Positions 24,943 through 36,841 of a DNA stretch of 64,000 nucleotides are shown piece after piece. The notes below the pieces were generated by a model. The model saw only the letters and a program-made list of their open reading frames with translations, made no database searches and was not told the DNA's origin. Source of the DNA: Brasenia schreberi (lineage: Eukaryota; Streptophyta; Magnoliopsida; Nymphaeales; Cabombaceae); the NCBI GenBank assembly GCA_036023115.1, contig JAYKKT010000087.1, forward strand, positions 11,085,001-11,149,000, given 5' to 3'. The first letter of the stretch is position 1. Each line of letters opens with the position of its first letter. The translations under genes were made by a program, and so were the position numbers.

Positions 24943-25931
24943 TAGTACATGCCTAACTTGTTAAAGGACGGTGAGTTTGAAGCTGACAGAAATGATTAAA
25001 AGTATTTTCACAGTGCCAGGTTCTTGTTTTCGACGCGCTCTTTTCATTTTTTGAACGAAAATAATTCAAAAAATGATTGCATTTTAATCTTAATCTTCTT
25101 ACTGAATAATATATATCATCCCGATATTATCTATTCCTTCGTCTCTCATAATTGAGCCCCAATATTCTTTTAAGAACACCATTGACCTCTCATTATATTA
25201 AGCAAAATTTAGTTTTCTCACTCTCATAATTGACGACACTCGGCAGCCATGACTCTACCCACTACTTAATTTCCACTCTTAGTATACTTTTTGTGGACAA
25301 AACTTCTTCACCACTTCACATCATTTTCAGATAAACAATGAGAGTTAATGACTAGTGGATGTAGTTCCAGTTTACTAGTGGACCTCAGTGTTTGATTTGA
25401 ACCAAGACGATTCTTCGGAACACTTCGAGGCACATGCATTGACACAACCACCGAAAGGCTACCAAAGCACCAAGAACAGAGACTACTCAACCTCATTGAC
25501 AATACCAATCTCTCTTCATATCAAGATCCTTTTCTAAAATATTTTTTTAATCAATTTTCACAAATTTATGATTTTTACCGTAGTTTTTTGGGTTGATCAG
25601 CTTCTCTTTCCATGTGCTTAGGCCTATTTGGTCGGACCCTGATATTATTGCTCGATTCGAATGAATATGCACAAATCCCTCTTATTATCACAGTGGATCC
25701 TCACACAATTTGTCAAATAAAGTATATACTTCGACTTTCGTGTTCTGGAACTCTAACTCGTAAACATAAAAGCGTAATGTGTAAGAGATTAGGTTCGAAA
25801 CTATTAAAAGAGTATTGTCTGTTTTAGACAAAAACGGTTTGATAATTAAGTTGATTCTAACAACGTTGGCGGTAGGAGCATTAGAAATGCTATTGGTGTA
25901 GCAGCAGTTGCAAGCTGGTAGTAGTGGTTTA

Positions 25932-26016
<85 letters not shown>

Positions 26017-27033
26017 TCTGATGGATCTGTACCAACGCATTGGATGGGATGCTTTGGCTCCACCACCCCAGCACAACGAGTGAGTGAGTGAGATCCTACT
26101 AAGTGTAGTGCTGGCGCTTGCCTTAGTTACGTGCTGCCCTCACATCCCCACATCCAACCAACGATGAGAAAACAATTCCCCACGCCAAGAATCTGCCCTG
26201 CCCAATATTCCTCTCTCTCTCTCTCTCTCTCCATTGACTTACTACCACTCCCCTCACACAATACCCGCAGCAAAATCCTCTCTTTCTCTCTATAAAAAAA
26301 GAAAGAAAATCATTATTTGTTATGCAAATTAACAAAAAAAAAAGGGGAGCACCGTGTTTTACGTGGTGTGGAGGGTCACTAGGCTTCGAGGCTTGCAGTC
26401 CAATCCTCTGTTTGGGAGAATCGCAAGAAAAAGCAATGGGCTTGCTTGCAAGCCAACCAAAACTGCCCCGTCCCCCATTCCTTCCCTTTGTGCACACACA
26501 CACGCACACAGACACAGAGATTAGGAGAACCTCATGCTTAATGCTATTATTCGAGTCGTTGGAGGGTTAGTACTCACTTAAGTATTGTTTACTAATCGAT
26601 CCATAGATTATCCTCTCAATTGATTTTTTTTCAAAAAATACACCATATTTAAGAGAAAAATGCAAGCAATGACATGAAAATATAACATACAAAAAAAAGT
26701 AAATTAAAACAAATGTTTAGGTCCCCTAAATAGTAATTAACCTGAGTATTAACCGCCCGATTAGGTGTTCGCGATATGATCCTTCGATCACCACCGTTCA
26801 AATCATTGCCACCAATATTATCTGGATCACCTCAAAACAGGATCCACAGATCAAGGTACATTGATGTTGTGTCCAACTGTTAGGAGTGTCCAGTGTAAAA
26901 CAAGCAAGGCCTTTGAGCGGGCAATGTTTGTTAAGGGTGAGTGAGAAAACTTGGTAATTAATTGTTGTTATTTTTGTTCGGTTGTTTAAATTTAGCATAT
27001 TTTCTGTTTCGCCTGGCTGTGCTTCCTCCGTTA

Positions 27034-27037
<4 letters not shown>
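24943..27037. other. Gene-free region
   Basis: Microsatellites lie at 25,931-26,013, 26,211-26,231 and around 26,280. No coding exon is supported on either strand. Confidence 0.5.
25931..26013. repeat. Compound (TA)n(GA)n microsatellite
   Basis: About 26 TA units followed by about 15 GA units. Confidence 0.95.
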
Positions 27038-27108
<71 letters not shown>

Positions 27109-27121
27109 ATATATATATATT
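27038..27121. repeat. Long (CT)n tract in the ZAT5-type promoter
   Basis: About 34 CT units followed by a short TA run, ending about 240 bp upstream of the ATG. Long CT/GA tracts near plant promoters can bind GAGA-binding (BBR/BPC) proteins; a role here is inference. Confidence 0.9.
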
Positions 27122-27253
27122 ATTGAATAGTTTATTATAAATAAATAAAATTAGTGAATTAGAACAAGCGAACCATATGGCGTCTTGCTTGCTTGTAGGA
27201 CTCTTTCACGGTTACTCCTCACGGGGCCGGCCTTCACTGCACGCACTACCTCA

Positions 27254-27262
27254 CACTATATA
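27254..27262 (+). promoter_or_regulatory. TATA box of the zinc-finger gene
   Basis: CACTATATATTC lies about 95-100 bp upstream of the ATG, followed by a CT-rich leader (27,303-27,330). Confidence 0.5.
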
Positions 27263-27356
27263 TTCTTTTCTCCTCTCTTTCTTCATCCACTACACAAACG
27301 AACACCCTTCTCTCTCTCTTCTCTCTCTCCTTGCTGTTTGTGTGACTAAGTAGAAT

Positions 27357-28136
27357 ATGGAAGCGGTGGAGGAAGCCTTGGAAGTTGGTCATGGCGACCT
27401 CGGCCACATAGTGAAAGGGAAGCGGACTAAGCGGCAACGGCAATTCTCAGTGCCGGTGATGGCGAGTTCGTCCAGCGATGAGCGGGTTTTATCGTCACCG
27501 GCAACGACGACTTCCGACAGGGAGTTGGGGGATAGCACGGAGGAGGACGAAGACATGGCCAATTGCCTCATTCTCCTAGCGCAGAGTGGCGGAAGGCCGC
27601 GGTTCGCTCCCGACGGGGCGCCGTCGAACTTCGTGAGCAAACGTGGTCCGGACTTATACGAGTGTAAGACGTGCAGTAAGTGCTTCCCTTCTTTCCAGGC
27701 GCTCGGTGGCCACCGGGCAAGCCACAAAAAGCCGAAGGCCGGTGATGACAAGGAAAAGGCCGCACCCGCCGGTAATGACGGCCTCGGCTTAGCGGTCGGC
27801 ATCGGCAAGGAGACCAATATGGTGCCGGTGCCGGAAGGCGTTGTTGGTGGCGTCGTCAAGTCGCCCCCGGGAGGGAAAGCCAAGGTTCACGAGTGTTCAA
27901 TCTGCAGATCCGAATTCACGTCCGGTCAAGCACTCGGTGGCCACATGAGACGCCACCGTATTGTATCGGAATCACCCGAGCCCAAGAAGCTCAAGAGCAT
28001 CTTCACCCTCGATCTCAACCTTCCTGCCCCCGACGATTCCGAGACGGCCCTCGAGTTCACCAAGTTTCAGCCAGAGTCGGACTTCGCAACGAAACAACCC
28101 ATCATGTTTGCAGCCTTGGTAGATTGTCACAATTGA
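27357..28136 (+). CDS. ZAT5: C2H2 zinc-finger repressor, ZAT5-like (C1-2i subclass)
   Basis: A single exon of 259 residues, intronless as is usual for this subclass. In order it has a basic nuclear-localisation box (KRTKRQR, 22-28); an L-box-like acidic-hydrophobic segment (EEDEDMANCLILLAQ, 62-76); finger 1 with Cys103, Cys106, His119 and His123; finger 2 with Cys180, Cys183, His196 and His200; both fingers carrying the plant-specific QALGGH; and an EAR motif (LDLNL, 218-222). Such proteins bind DNA in the nucleus and recruit TOPLESS-type co-repressors, often in stress or defence signalling. The KRTKRQR plus MANCLILL combination points to ZAT5 rather than ZAT10/12, which is a judgement from memory of the family. 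The upstream TATA box and CT-rich leader fit the chosen ATG. All key residues are present. Confidence 0.9.
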   Translation: MEAVEEALEVGHGDLGHIVKGKRTKRQRQFSVPVMASSSSDERVLSSPATTTSDRELGDSTEEDEDMANCLILLAQSGGRPRFAPDGAPSNFVSKRGPDLYECKTCSKCFPSFQALGGHRASHKKPKAGDDKEKAAPAGNDGLGLAVGIGKETNMVPVPEGVVGGVVKSPPGGKAKVHECSICRSEFTSGQALGGHMRRHRIVSESPEPKKLKSIFTLDLNLPAPDDSETALEFTKFQPESDFATKQPIMFAALVDCHN

Positions 28137-29175
28137 AAGGAAGATCTATCAGAAAGCAAGCAAACATTACCCACAAGAGAGAGAAAGAGATTGTTTCTCT
28201 CTCTAGGATAACAGTATCTATGTGAATAACCTATGGAAATTCATTGGATTATTTTAATTTCTTCTTTTTTTCTTGGTGAGTCTCATATGATCATTGGAAC
28301 GAGTTGCTTTCTTACTACACTTTCTTGATGTGAGATCCTTTTCTTCTCTTTTGTTTTATGGTGATGTGGGGCTTCCATACTCCGGTCACGGTATGCCTAA
28401 GAGTGTCGATCTGGCAACGTGGGAGGATATCCCACAAGGGAAGAAAGAGAAAATTGACCAATTTTTAATTTATTATTAAAACTAAATTATTTGTTGAAAT
28501 TTCTCTCTTATGATTAATTTGGGCTCTTCGCCTTGCCAAGTCTTCAGGACCACCAAAAAAAAGTAGTGGATTAGGTTCAAAGTTCTGCATTTCTTGCCCC
28601 CACCAAACTAAGACAGTTGGAAGAGATGGAAAAGTGTGTGTGAAATAGATCAAATTTATAAACAAAAGGTGACAAGAGTTAGACCAAATAGAGTTATGCT
28701 CGCAACTAACTCTCTTATCGAATTCAGTAGACTATGTGTGCTATCTACACCCAACCGGATAGTGTGTGTCTATGCGTGCTTTTATATATATAGGGAGAGA
28801 GACTTTAGTTCATGCACACTCATCCTTACTTGATCCGTACTCTAATCTACTTAAAGATCTATCTCTCCTCCGAGTGAAATTGACAATTGACATCTTTAAG
28901 TCAAAAAATAAAAAATATCACGTATCAACGTACTTTTTTATTTAAATTTTATAATTTTAATCACTAAACTTATCAAATGGATGGTTGAGATCCTTTAGTG
29001 TTTTTAAGTATATAATAATATGCGAAAGTACTAATTTCTCTCTATATATATAAAGAGAGAGAGAGAGTGATTGGATCATATTCATTTATGCCTATTCATT
29101 TCTTTGGGGTGGAATAAGTGGAATTTTAATATTTGTAATGGGCTTTGAAAAAGTATAAAAGGTAGGATCCACTTT

Positions 29176-29178
<3 letters not shown>
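28137..29178. other. 3' flank of the zinc-finger gene; element relic
   Basis: The likely 3' UTR includes a GAGAGAAAGAGA run. A relic at 29,041-29,170 (AAAGAGAGAGAGAGTGATTG, then GGATCATATTCATTTATGCC) matches sequence near 23,845, 32,450 and 34,395. No gene is seen. Confidence 0.45.
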
Positions 29179-29259
<81 letters not shown>

Positions 29260-29280
29260 TTATTTATTTATTTATTTATA
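29179..29280. repeat. (TA)n(TTTA)n tract abutting an RTE 3' end
   Basis: About 38 TA units followed by six TTTA units, ending exactly where the RTE tail (ACAACAACAACTAAGC) starts. A short TA run also lies at the far end of that RTE (32,431-32,447). Confidence 0.9.
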
Positions 29281-32200
29281 CAACAACAACTAAGCATTTT
29301 CTCCTAGATGGATTCTTTGTTTTCACACGGCCCTATCAAGTGTTATATTAACAGTTAACTCAATATAAACTAGATCATTCTTTATTATTTTTTCCAATAC
29401 TTTTGTGTTTTTCCTTTTTTAACATTTTAACAATATATTTTTTTTATATATTCTTACAGGAGTATAATTTTGTCGTCTTTCTGCATGTCTAAACCATCTT
29501 AAACGATTTTTCTTTATTTTATCCATCATTGGTGTTACTCCCAATTTGTTTCTAATAACCTCATTATGTATACAGGCTTTCCTTGTGTGACCACTCATCC
29601 ATCTCAATATCTTCATTTATGTACATCTTTTATACATGTTGATAATTAACTACCCAGCAATTAGAACCATAAAACATAAAAGGTATAATTGCTACTCTAT
29701 AATATTTACCTTTCAACTTTAATTGTATCTTCTTATTATATAGAATACCTAATACCTCTCTCTATTTTAAGCAATCAACATTAATTATATATGTAATATC
29801 TCCTCAATTTTTCTATCACTTTAAAAAATTGATCCTAAGTATTTAAAACTTTTCTTGTGAGAGATGAAATATGTGTCAATCTTAATTTTTATGTCCTCTC
29901 AAGTACCCAAATGATCAACTTACATTTCATATATTCTGTGTTTGTTCTATTAAGTCAGAAGCCAATACTTTCTAATGTTTCTCTCGATAGTTTCAATTTC
30001 CTATTAACTTTTTCTTTAAACTCATCAACTAACATAATGTCATATGCAAATAACATACACCAAGGAACTTCATTTGAATATATTTTGTTAACTCATCAAT
30101 TACCAATATAAATAAATATAGACTTAAAGTTGATCCCTGATGTAACCCAATATCAACTTTAAAGGAGTCTGTCATTCCTTGATTAGTCTTCACACATATT
30201 TTTGTACTATTATACATCTCTTATAAGATTTATTTATGTCAATGGGATACCTCTCTTTTTCAAGGTTCAATAAAGAATATCTCTTAGCACTCTATCTCTA
30301 GCTTTTTCTAGATCAATAAATATCATATGAAAGTTCTTATTTTTTATTCTAAAATGTTTCATAAGATGTCTCAATAGGTGAATCGCTTCAATAGTAGATC
30401 TATCACGAATGAATCCAAATTGGTTTTCCGTTGTACTCGATATTTGTGTTAATCTATATTCAATAATTCTTTTTCTTAATTTCATAGTATGACCCATTAA
30501 CTTGATATCTCGATATTTCACATAATTCTAAATATCTTTTTTATTCTTATATATGAGTATAAGAGTACTCACTCTCCATAACTCGGGTATCTTTTAGGTT
30601 CATTATATTTCATTAAATAGTCACAAGTGAGCCTCATCTCTCATAGGGTTTTTTATACTTCTATACGAATATTGTTTGGTCCTATAGATTTACCAACCTT
30701 CATATATTTAATAGCATCTTTGACTTCATTCTTTTGAATACGTTGATAGAAATTGTAGTTTATATACTTTTTTATTTGACTAACTATTCTAAGCTAATAC
30801 TAACATCTGTATTTTCATTAAAAAGCTTGTATAAATAATTTTACCATCTACTTTCGATATCATCATTTTCCACTAAAATCTTCTCATCTTCATCTTTGAT
30901 GAATCTAACAAAAAGAAGATCCTTAGTTTTCTTATCTCATAAAAATATCTCTTTTACCTTCTTTTAAAGTTAGATTTTTATATAAATCCTCTCAAATTTT
31001 AGCTTTTGCTTTACTAACGACCCTCTTCGCTTCTTTCTTTGTTTCTTATAAGCATTCCAAGTTTCACTAGTCTTCTTCGCATAATACAATTCGTAACATG
31101 CCTTTTTGCCTTGATTTTATCTTGCATCACTAAGCTTCTTTTTGTCCTGGTACAACTCTCTTAGATTCGTCTAACACATCTTTTGTCACTTTCTTAATAT
31201 ATATAGTCTTATTATTCTATATATCACAAGGTGTATCTATATAATTCCAAGCATTTTCTTGAAGAACTTTTTGTTTTATTCTTTCTCATATTTGAGGTTT
31301 CACTATCTTTTTCAAATAACTCTATGCAGTCTATTCTTCTTTGTCTACTTTTTTACCTACAAATCCATTAGTAAAAGTCGATGTTAAGTAGTTAAGCTTT
31401 TTCCTAGAATTACCTTATAATCTTTACAACATGATCTATCTTTTTTCTTACAAAAAAATAATCAATTTATTTTTGTGACAAGTCAAGTAATTAAATGTTC
31501 ATCTCATTTTTTAAATTGGTATTGGCTATAAAGATATCAAAACCCATAGTAAAATTTAAAATCTCTCTACCCTCCTCATTTATATCTCTAAAACCATAGT
31601 ATCCGTGAATATCTTGATATCCTATTGCATCTTTACTGACATGCCCATTTAAGTATCCTCCCAAACAAATCATCTCCCTTTATAGAATTCTTTAAATTAC
31701 CTTATCAAACTCTTCCAAAAAGCCTTCTTTATACTATTTTCTAATATTACTTGGGGTGCATAAACATAAACTATATTCAAAGACTCTAATCCTAACACTA
31801 ATTTCACCATCATAATTTGGTCACCATATCATTATATGTCTACTACATTATCCTTTAAATCTTTATTTATAATAATACCAACTTTATTTTGAGTCTTTTC
31901 CTTTCTTGAGTACCATAATTTAAAACATGTATTTTCAATCTCATTTGCTTTTTCTACAATCCACTTGTAAACATAGAATTTGAATCTTTCTCTGAATTAT
32001 AGTATCCACCACCTCCATTAACTTATTGGTCAATGTTCTGATATTTTAAGTATCAATACAAATCTTATTATCTAGTACTAGCTTCCTTACTCCTGCATTC
32101 ATCCATGTTAAAAATATGGAGACTCTCGTTGTAACTTATTCACTACATTCGAACAATAATGTAGTGGGACTAACTTTTTTACCCACACCCATACATGATA

Positions 32201-32430
32201 TAAAAATCCATTGATTCATTACATCCTAATGAAGATGTAGAGGCCCTTACTTACTTTTCACTGCATTTGAGCTATATAGTGCGTCTCTAAGAAGTAACAC
32301 CACAACGCAATGGTCATAATTTGCAGAATCCATGGTAGATAAGTCTAATAAAGTTTTATGGTAGATGTCGGAAGCCTAAGGCAACCCTCCTCTTTTATCC
32401 GAGCTTGGGACCGGCCATGCAAGGGTGATC
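29281..32430 (-). mobile_element. RTE-clade LINE, near full length, heavily mutated
   Basis: The element reads on the minus strand from about 32,430 (5') to a (TTG)n tail at 29,281. Degraded coding pieces occur in the right order: endonuclease (MICLGGYLNGHVSKDAIGYQ, about 31,673-31,610; the usual GGDLNGHVG has Asp changed to Tyr), reverse transcriptase ([20 protein letters not shown] and FIDLEKARDRV, 30,521-30,267; GLHQGSTLSLYLF, about 30,150) and the C-terminal part ([20 protein letters not shown], about 29,595). Many stops and frameshifts make it dead. The length, single-ORF order and TTG tail fit the plant RTE clade. Its first roughly 130 nt (GCATGGCCGGTCCCAAGC... to ...ACCATGGATTCTGCAAATT) are shared with the short SINE-like elements of this window. 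Confidence 0.8.
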
Positions 32431-32538
32431 TCTTATATATATTTATATATAGGAAAATTGGATCATGCCCACCTCTAATATGATAACTCATTGCCTTTCA
32501 ATGGTATTGAGTATAGTTTACAAATTTTTAAGCGTTTT

Positions 32539-32728
32539 AAATAAGATGAAGGACAATGTGATTTACCTTATATCCCAAAAAACAAGGTTAAACATGAATG
32601 ATTATTAGTCGTGAGCAGAATTTAACCATGATTAAATAAGATGAAGGACAATGTGATTTACCTTATATCCCAAAAAACAAGGTTAAACATGAATGATTAT
32701 TAGTCGTGAGCAGAATTTAACCATGATT
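32539..32728. repeat. Perfect 95-bp tandem duplication
   Basis: Copies at 32,539-32,633 and 32,634-32,728 appear identical base for base. The second copy runs straight into the TATATG repeat at 32,729. The source unit begins inside a relic of the GGATCATG family. Confidence 0.9.
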
Positions 32729-32840
32729 ATATGTATATATATATGTATATATATGTATATATATATGTATATATATGTATATATATGTATATATATATAT
32801 ATATGTATGTATATATGTACACATGTATATGTATGGAGAG
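32729..32840. repeat. (TATATATG)n-type microsatellite
   Basis: TATA units interspersed with TG, with a period of about 10-12 bp. Confidence 0.9.
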
Positions 32841-35475
32841 AAAGGAGTCCTCTACGTGCTTGTCACATTAGCTACTTGTACCCTATCGAACAGTATATAT
32901 TCGAATCCTGACTAGTGTTTGCAGGCGTATTTGTCCAAATTGATTACTTCTGCCACAAAGCAGAATGAAACTATAGAAAAGAATGAAAAAGAGGAGATGA
33001 AACATGCCAGGAAGATCGTCAATGGAAAACAGGAAAGAAAACCAATCGAGATAAAAAAATGTGCAGATCTATCGGAGAGTTTGGCAAATTTAATTTTCAC
33101 TCCACATCTTAGATCAGACGGATGTAAGCAACTAGCACAGCCAACATCCAGCTCAAACACTAACTATTTATAATCTTTTTCTATCTCAAGGAAAACAATT
33201 TGTGGCATTCCTCTAAACAAAACCTCAACTTTTATATACATATATGTATATATACACGTGCATGTGCATAGGTTGGTCTAAGTTTAATGACTACTGATTT
33301 CTTTGGCTTTCACTCAAGATGAAAAGTACGGCTCAAACTGTTTGAAGACGACTCTAATGGAATGAGTGCAGCCTAGAGTGAGGTGCAAGAGTTCTATCTA
33401 CCACGTCACTTGGCTAGCTTTTGGTATTGGGATCAATCACTATTCCCAATTGATGAAGTTGGGTTTAGTGTTATTGGTAGTCGGTAGTGTGTTAACAGCT
33501 TTACTTGCTACTCCATTGACTTGAGACTCAAATTATATAAAGTGGGTTTCAGTTAATCTCCAACGCAAGCACATGCTTATACTATTGGTGTCTTTGAACC
33601 TCGCAATATTTTTGCGAAGGTGCAAAAACTATAGCAAGTATCTACAAGTCCTCTAAAAGAAATTGAAGGCACAACTCTTGCTTGAAATATTTGAAATTGC
33701 AAGTATTTAAGAGAACAATCGGCAAGGCCTAGTTATTTCATGTCGATAGATGTCTCACTTTGCAAATCCATGGTAGACACTAGTTATTATGAAAAAAGTT
33801 GATGTGATAACAATAAAAGATAAAAGGGTAGAAACATGCTTCAAAGATGGATGTCACACTTAAAGAGGTGATGAGATGAATTGGTATGGAAATGAGATTG
33901 AATTCTTTCAGAGTTAATTCTTAATATGATAGAGCCGAGCCTACTAAGAGTTGAAAGTCTCTCTAAAGAACTCAACTAATACGGGATAAGGCTGAGTTCT
34001 GGGTTGATTGTCCAGTGAGGCGCGTGCTAAGAGTTACGTGTGTTGTGTGCTCCTGCAATAGCCGAATGCGCACGCTTGCACACACATGAGCTAAGTATAG
34101 AAGCAAGAGTGTTAGCTGATGAGTAAAAGACTTACAATGTGAGGAGGGTGTTGATTTGTTTGGCAGACATGCACTGGGTTGATTTTCGAGAGGTTGCGCT
34201 GCATTATTCCTAATCGTGTTTCCTGTATATTTTTTCAATATATTCATTTGTTCTCAATTTCGAATCCATATGCTATGTTTTTACAATTTTAATAATAACA
34301 ACAATAAAAAAATTTGGGTGCTCCGCTTTTCACACAAAGCCATCACAATTTTCTATCTACTTGCAATGTATTATTATTATTATATCATTTTTATTCAATA
34401 TAATTTAGATCATGTCCATCTCTAATGTTGCTTACTCATGTTTGATCATTATGTTTTGAAACATGAGTATAATAACATTTTCTTTCTTTGGCCTTTTCTC
34501 ATGATTGAATGGTGAACAAGTCAAAAGTTTTTGTTTGATGCCAACGTTCGATCACTCTTTCGCAGCTCAAAGAATGGATATGCATATGGGACTCAGCTGC
34601 CGTGCATTGTGGCGCCATTTCGGGTTGTGTAGGTCCAATTGTAGAGATAGACCCATATGGCTTAGCTGGATATTGTGGTGTATAAGATTTGGGTCCTCAT
34701 GAAAATCTGCACAGTTTGTCTATGAAATGATATACGCGTTTATTGTGATCTGTGATCAGTCAATGGGATCACTGAATGTTCAAACCAAACACAAGGTCAC
34801 GGACCCGTTTCCCATACTAAGTCAAGTCTATAGTTTTTATTTGAAAAATTAGGGTGCGCGAAGTTTCTGTCCGCATGAAAAGCGACCCAATAAACCGTAG
34901 GCTATAAGTATTTTGTGTATTTTAAAAAAAATGGGTGCGGTAGATACCTCAGCTCACCGTAATACTGATGGACCCGAAATGGGAGTTCCGAAAACAAAAG
35001 GAGTCTTCAACAGTAAATGAAGGGATACATAGTTGAGAGTGGATGAGTGTGGAAAGGGCATATATACCTGACCGTGCACACTACTTCAAGTTACGGTTGC
35101 TTGCAGACTCATCAACCCCAAGCCTTTGAGCATGGCCCACCAAACCTATGATGCGCACTGTACGCACCATCTGTGTGCATTGCATGTTACGCACCCGCTT
35201 GGAAGAAGCCATGGCTACTTTTCCTTCTGATCAAGATTTGCACGTCACATCACATTAAACGTGGAATACAAGGCATGACACGAACACGAAATTGTGGTAC
35301 TCTGCGACACACTTAGACTTCTGAACCTCATTTTTTTGCTTGGAATATAAAAGATAAAAAAGATGAAAGCTAGATACAAATAACAGTAATATTGTTGATA
35401 TGGGAATAAGGTTAGAGATTTCTCTAAAGTTTATTCCTTCCCCTACAACTATAAATTGAAGCTACGGACCAAAGG
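32841..35475. other. Gene-free region
   Basis: No coding exon is supported. At 34,395-34,500 is a relic (TAGATCATGTCCATCTCTAA, then GTATAATAACATTTTC) related to sequences at 32,450 and 23,845. The rest is unique-looking AT-rich DNA. Confidence 0.45.
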
Positions 35476-35479
35476 CAAC

Positions 35480-35600
35480 CGGTGGTTACCTAACGCAATC
35501 CTTCTCTTTTATCCTAGACTTGAAACATTTAATCGGGCTTGGGACACACTAATGTGATGCAAACCCTAGCGTGGGAACTAATAAAATGGATTGCACAAGC
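35480..35600 (-). repeat. 5' fragment of the RTE-derived SINE-like element
   Basis: On the minus strand it reads GTGTCCCAAGCCCGATTAAA, then GTCTAGGATAAAAGAGAAGG and ATTGCGTTAGG. It aligns with the RTE 5' end at 32,370-32,430 and with the element at 41,362. Diverged, with no 3' half. Confidence 0.5.
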
Positions 35601-36540
35601 ACATACTCATACCTAACTCTTTCTTAACACGAACCCAATCAAAGTAGGTGACTCCTATGCCTTTCGGATTAGGTAGGGTCATGGCGTCGTGATGTGGTAG
35701 ATCCTACAATTTTTTTTGGGTGAGGAATACTTGTATTTTGAGTGAAACACATTTGTATTTCACGTCCATAAAATACTTCTATTTTCCTATATAAATTATT
35801 AGACGGCAAAATTTTTGAGATTTTGGATGAGAAGCATGTCTCGCCTCACCTTAAAGTGGGCCCGCCAGTGACCTTGTGAGTCAAGCCAATACAGCCATCA
35901 CTCGTGAACCCTCACTACTATAGATGGATGGAGTGACCTGGTGGTCTCCCTATCCAGCAGATTACAGATCTCTCTCTCTCTCTCTCTCTCTCAAAGACAG
36001 CCGGATGAACTGTGGCGGCGTTGGCTGGAATAAGAGGAAGGCCCCCAGATGGGGACACATCTGCATGCACCTAAGGGTCATATATATATATAAAGACCAC
36101 GCATCATGGTGCTCAAGTCATGTGTTGCCCAGGTCGCTCCTATTGGGACCTCCCGCTGCTCTCATCAGTCTCTCATGCCTTTCTCTCTCTCTTCTGAAGG
36201 AGTTGCAATATTCGTTTAAATATTTGAGTCTGAGTTCCAGCCGGTTGTACTGCCACAGGCCAAGTACGCTACCGTTTTATTTGTGTAGAGACTAATTTCA
36301 TGAAGTACAAGTTCGTATGATGGTTGTCACCCTCCTTGTACTGCAATTAGCTTCTGTTTTGGAGTTGCAATTTCGTGTTTGTGTGGAAACAGGTCAACTA
36401 TAACACACTTTTGATATTTTCGATGTGTGCTTGTGTCAGGTTCTTATTTTGTGTCTGAGTATGTCGGTGGTATCATCTTATGTTATCTATTTTGTGTCTT
36501 CATTTCGTGTTTGTAACCAAACCTGATTTTCTTCGTATAC
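35601..36540. other. Gene-free region
   Basis: A (CT)n run lies at 35,970-35,992. Nothing coding is recognised. Confidence 0.45.
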
Positions 36541-36544
36541 AACA

Positions 36545-36690
36545 TCGGCACATACAAACAACAACAACAACAAAGCCTTTTTTTCATACTAAATGGGTTC
36601 GGCTACAAGGATTTTTTGTTTTCACATAACCCTATCATAATTTGTAAAATCCATGGTAAATAAGTCGGACAGACAACACAAACTTTTTCA
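36545..36690 (-). mobile_element. RTE-derived SINE-like element, 3' part
   Basis: On the minus strand it runs CCGACTTATTTACCATGGAT, TTTACAAATTATGATAGGGT, AAAAATCCTTGTAGCCGAAC and ends in (GTT)n. It crosses the same 5'/3' junction (AATTATGA followed by TAGGG) as the copy at 45,251-45,400. Confidence 0.65.
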
Positions 36691-36841
36691 GCCATGCTCG
36701 TGTATGAATTTTGCTTCCACGAATCGCCATATGTGCTAGGATGATCTAACATTGCTTTTCTTGCCAAACCGCATTGTCCCGGTTCTTTTATGGTTCCAAT
36801 TTGATTCTAGGTCCAACATGTAACAGTTATGGGTCTTATTA

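Noticed and set aside
27389..27883. 164-codon minus-strand frame opposite the zinc-finger gene
   Set aside because: Shadow of a GC-rich coding exon. The plus strand carries intact zinc fingers and an EAR motif.
29179..29280. Tandem TTTA array considered as a centromere- or telomere-type satellite or a CRISPR-like array
   Set aside because: Simple slippage microsatellite next to a LINE tail. There are no spaced repeats, and CRISPR arrays are not expected in a plant nucleus.
32919..33173. 84-codon Lys/Glu-rich plus-strand frame
   Set aside because: Low-complexity composition, no splice context, no family match.
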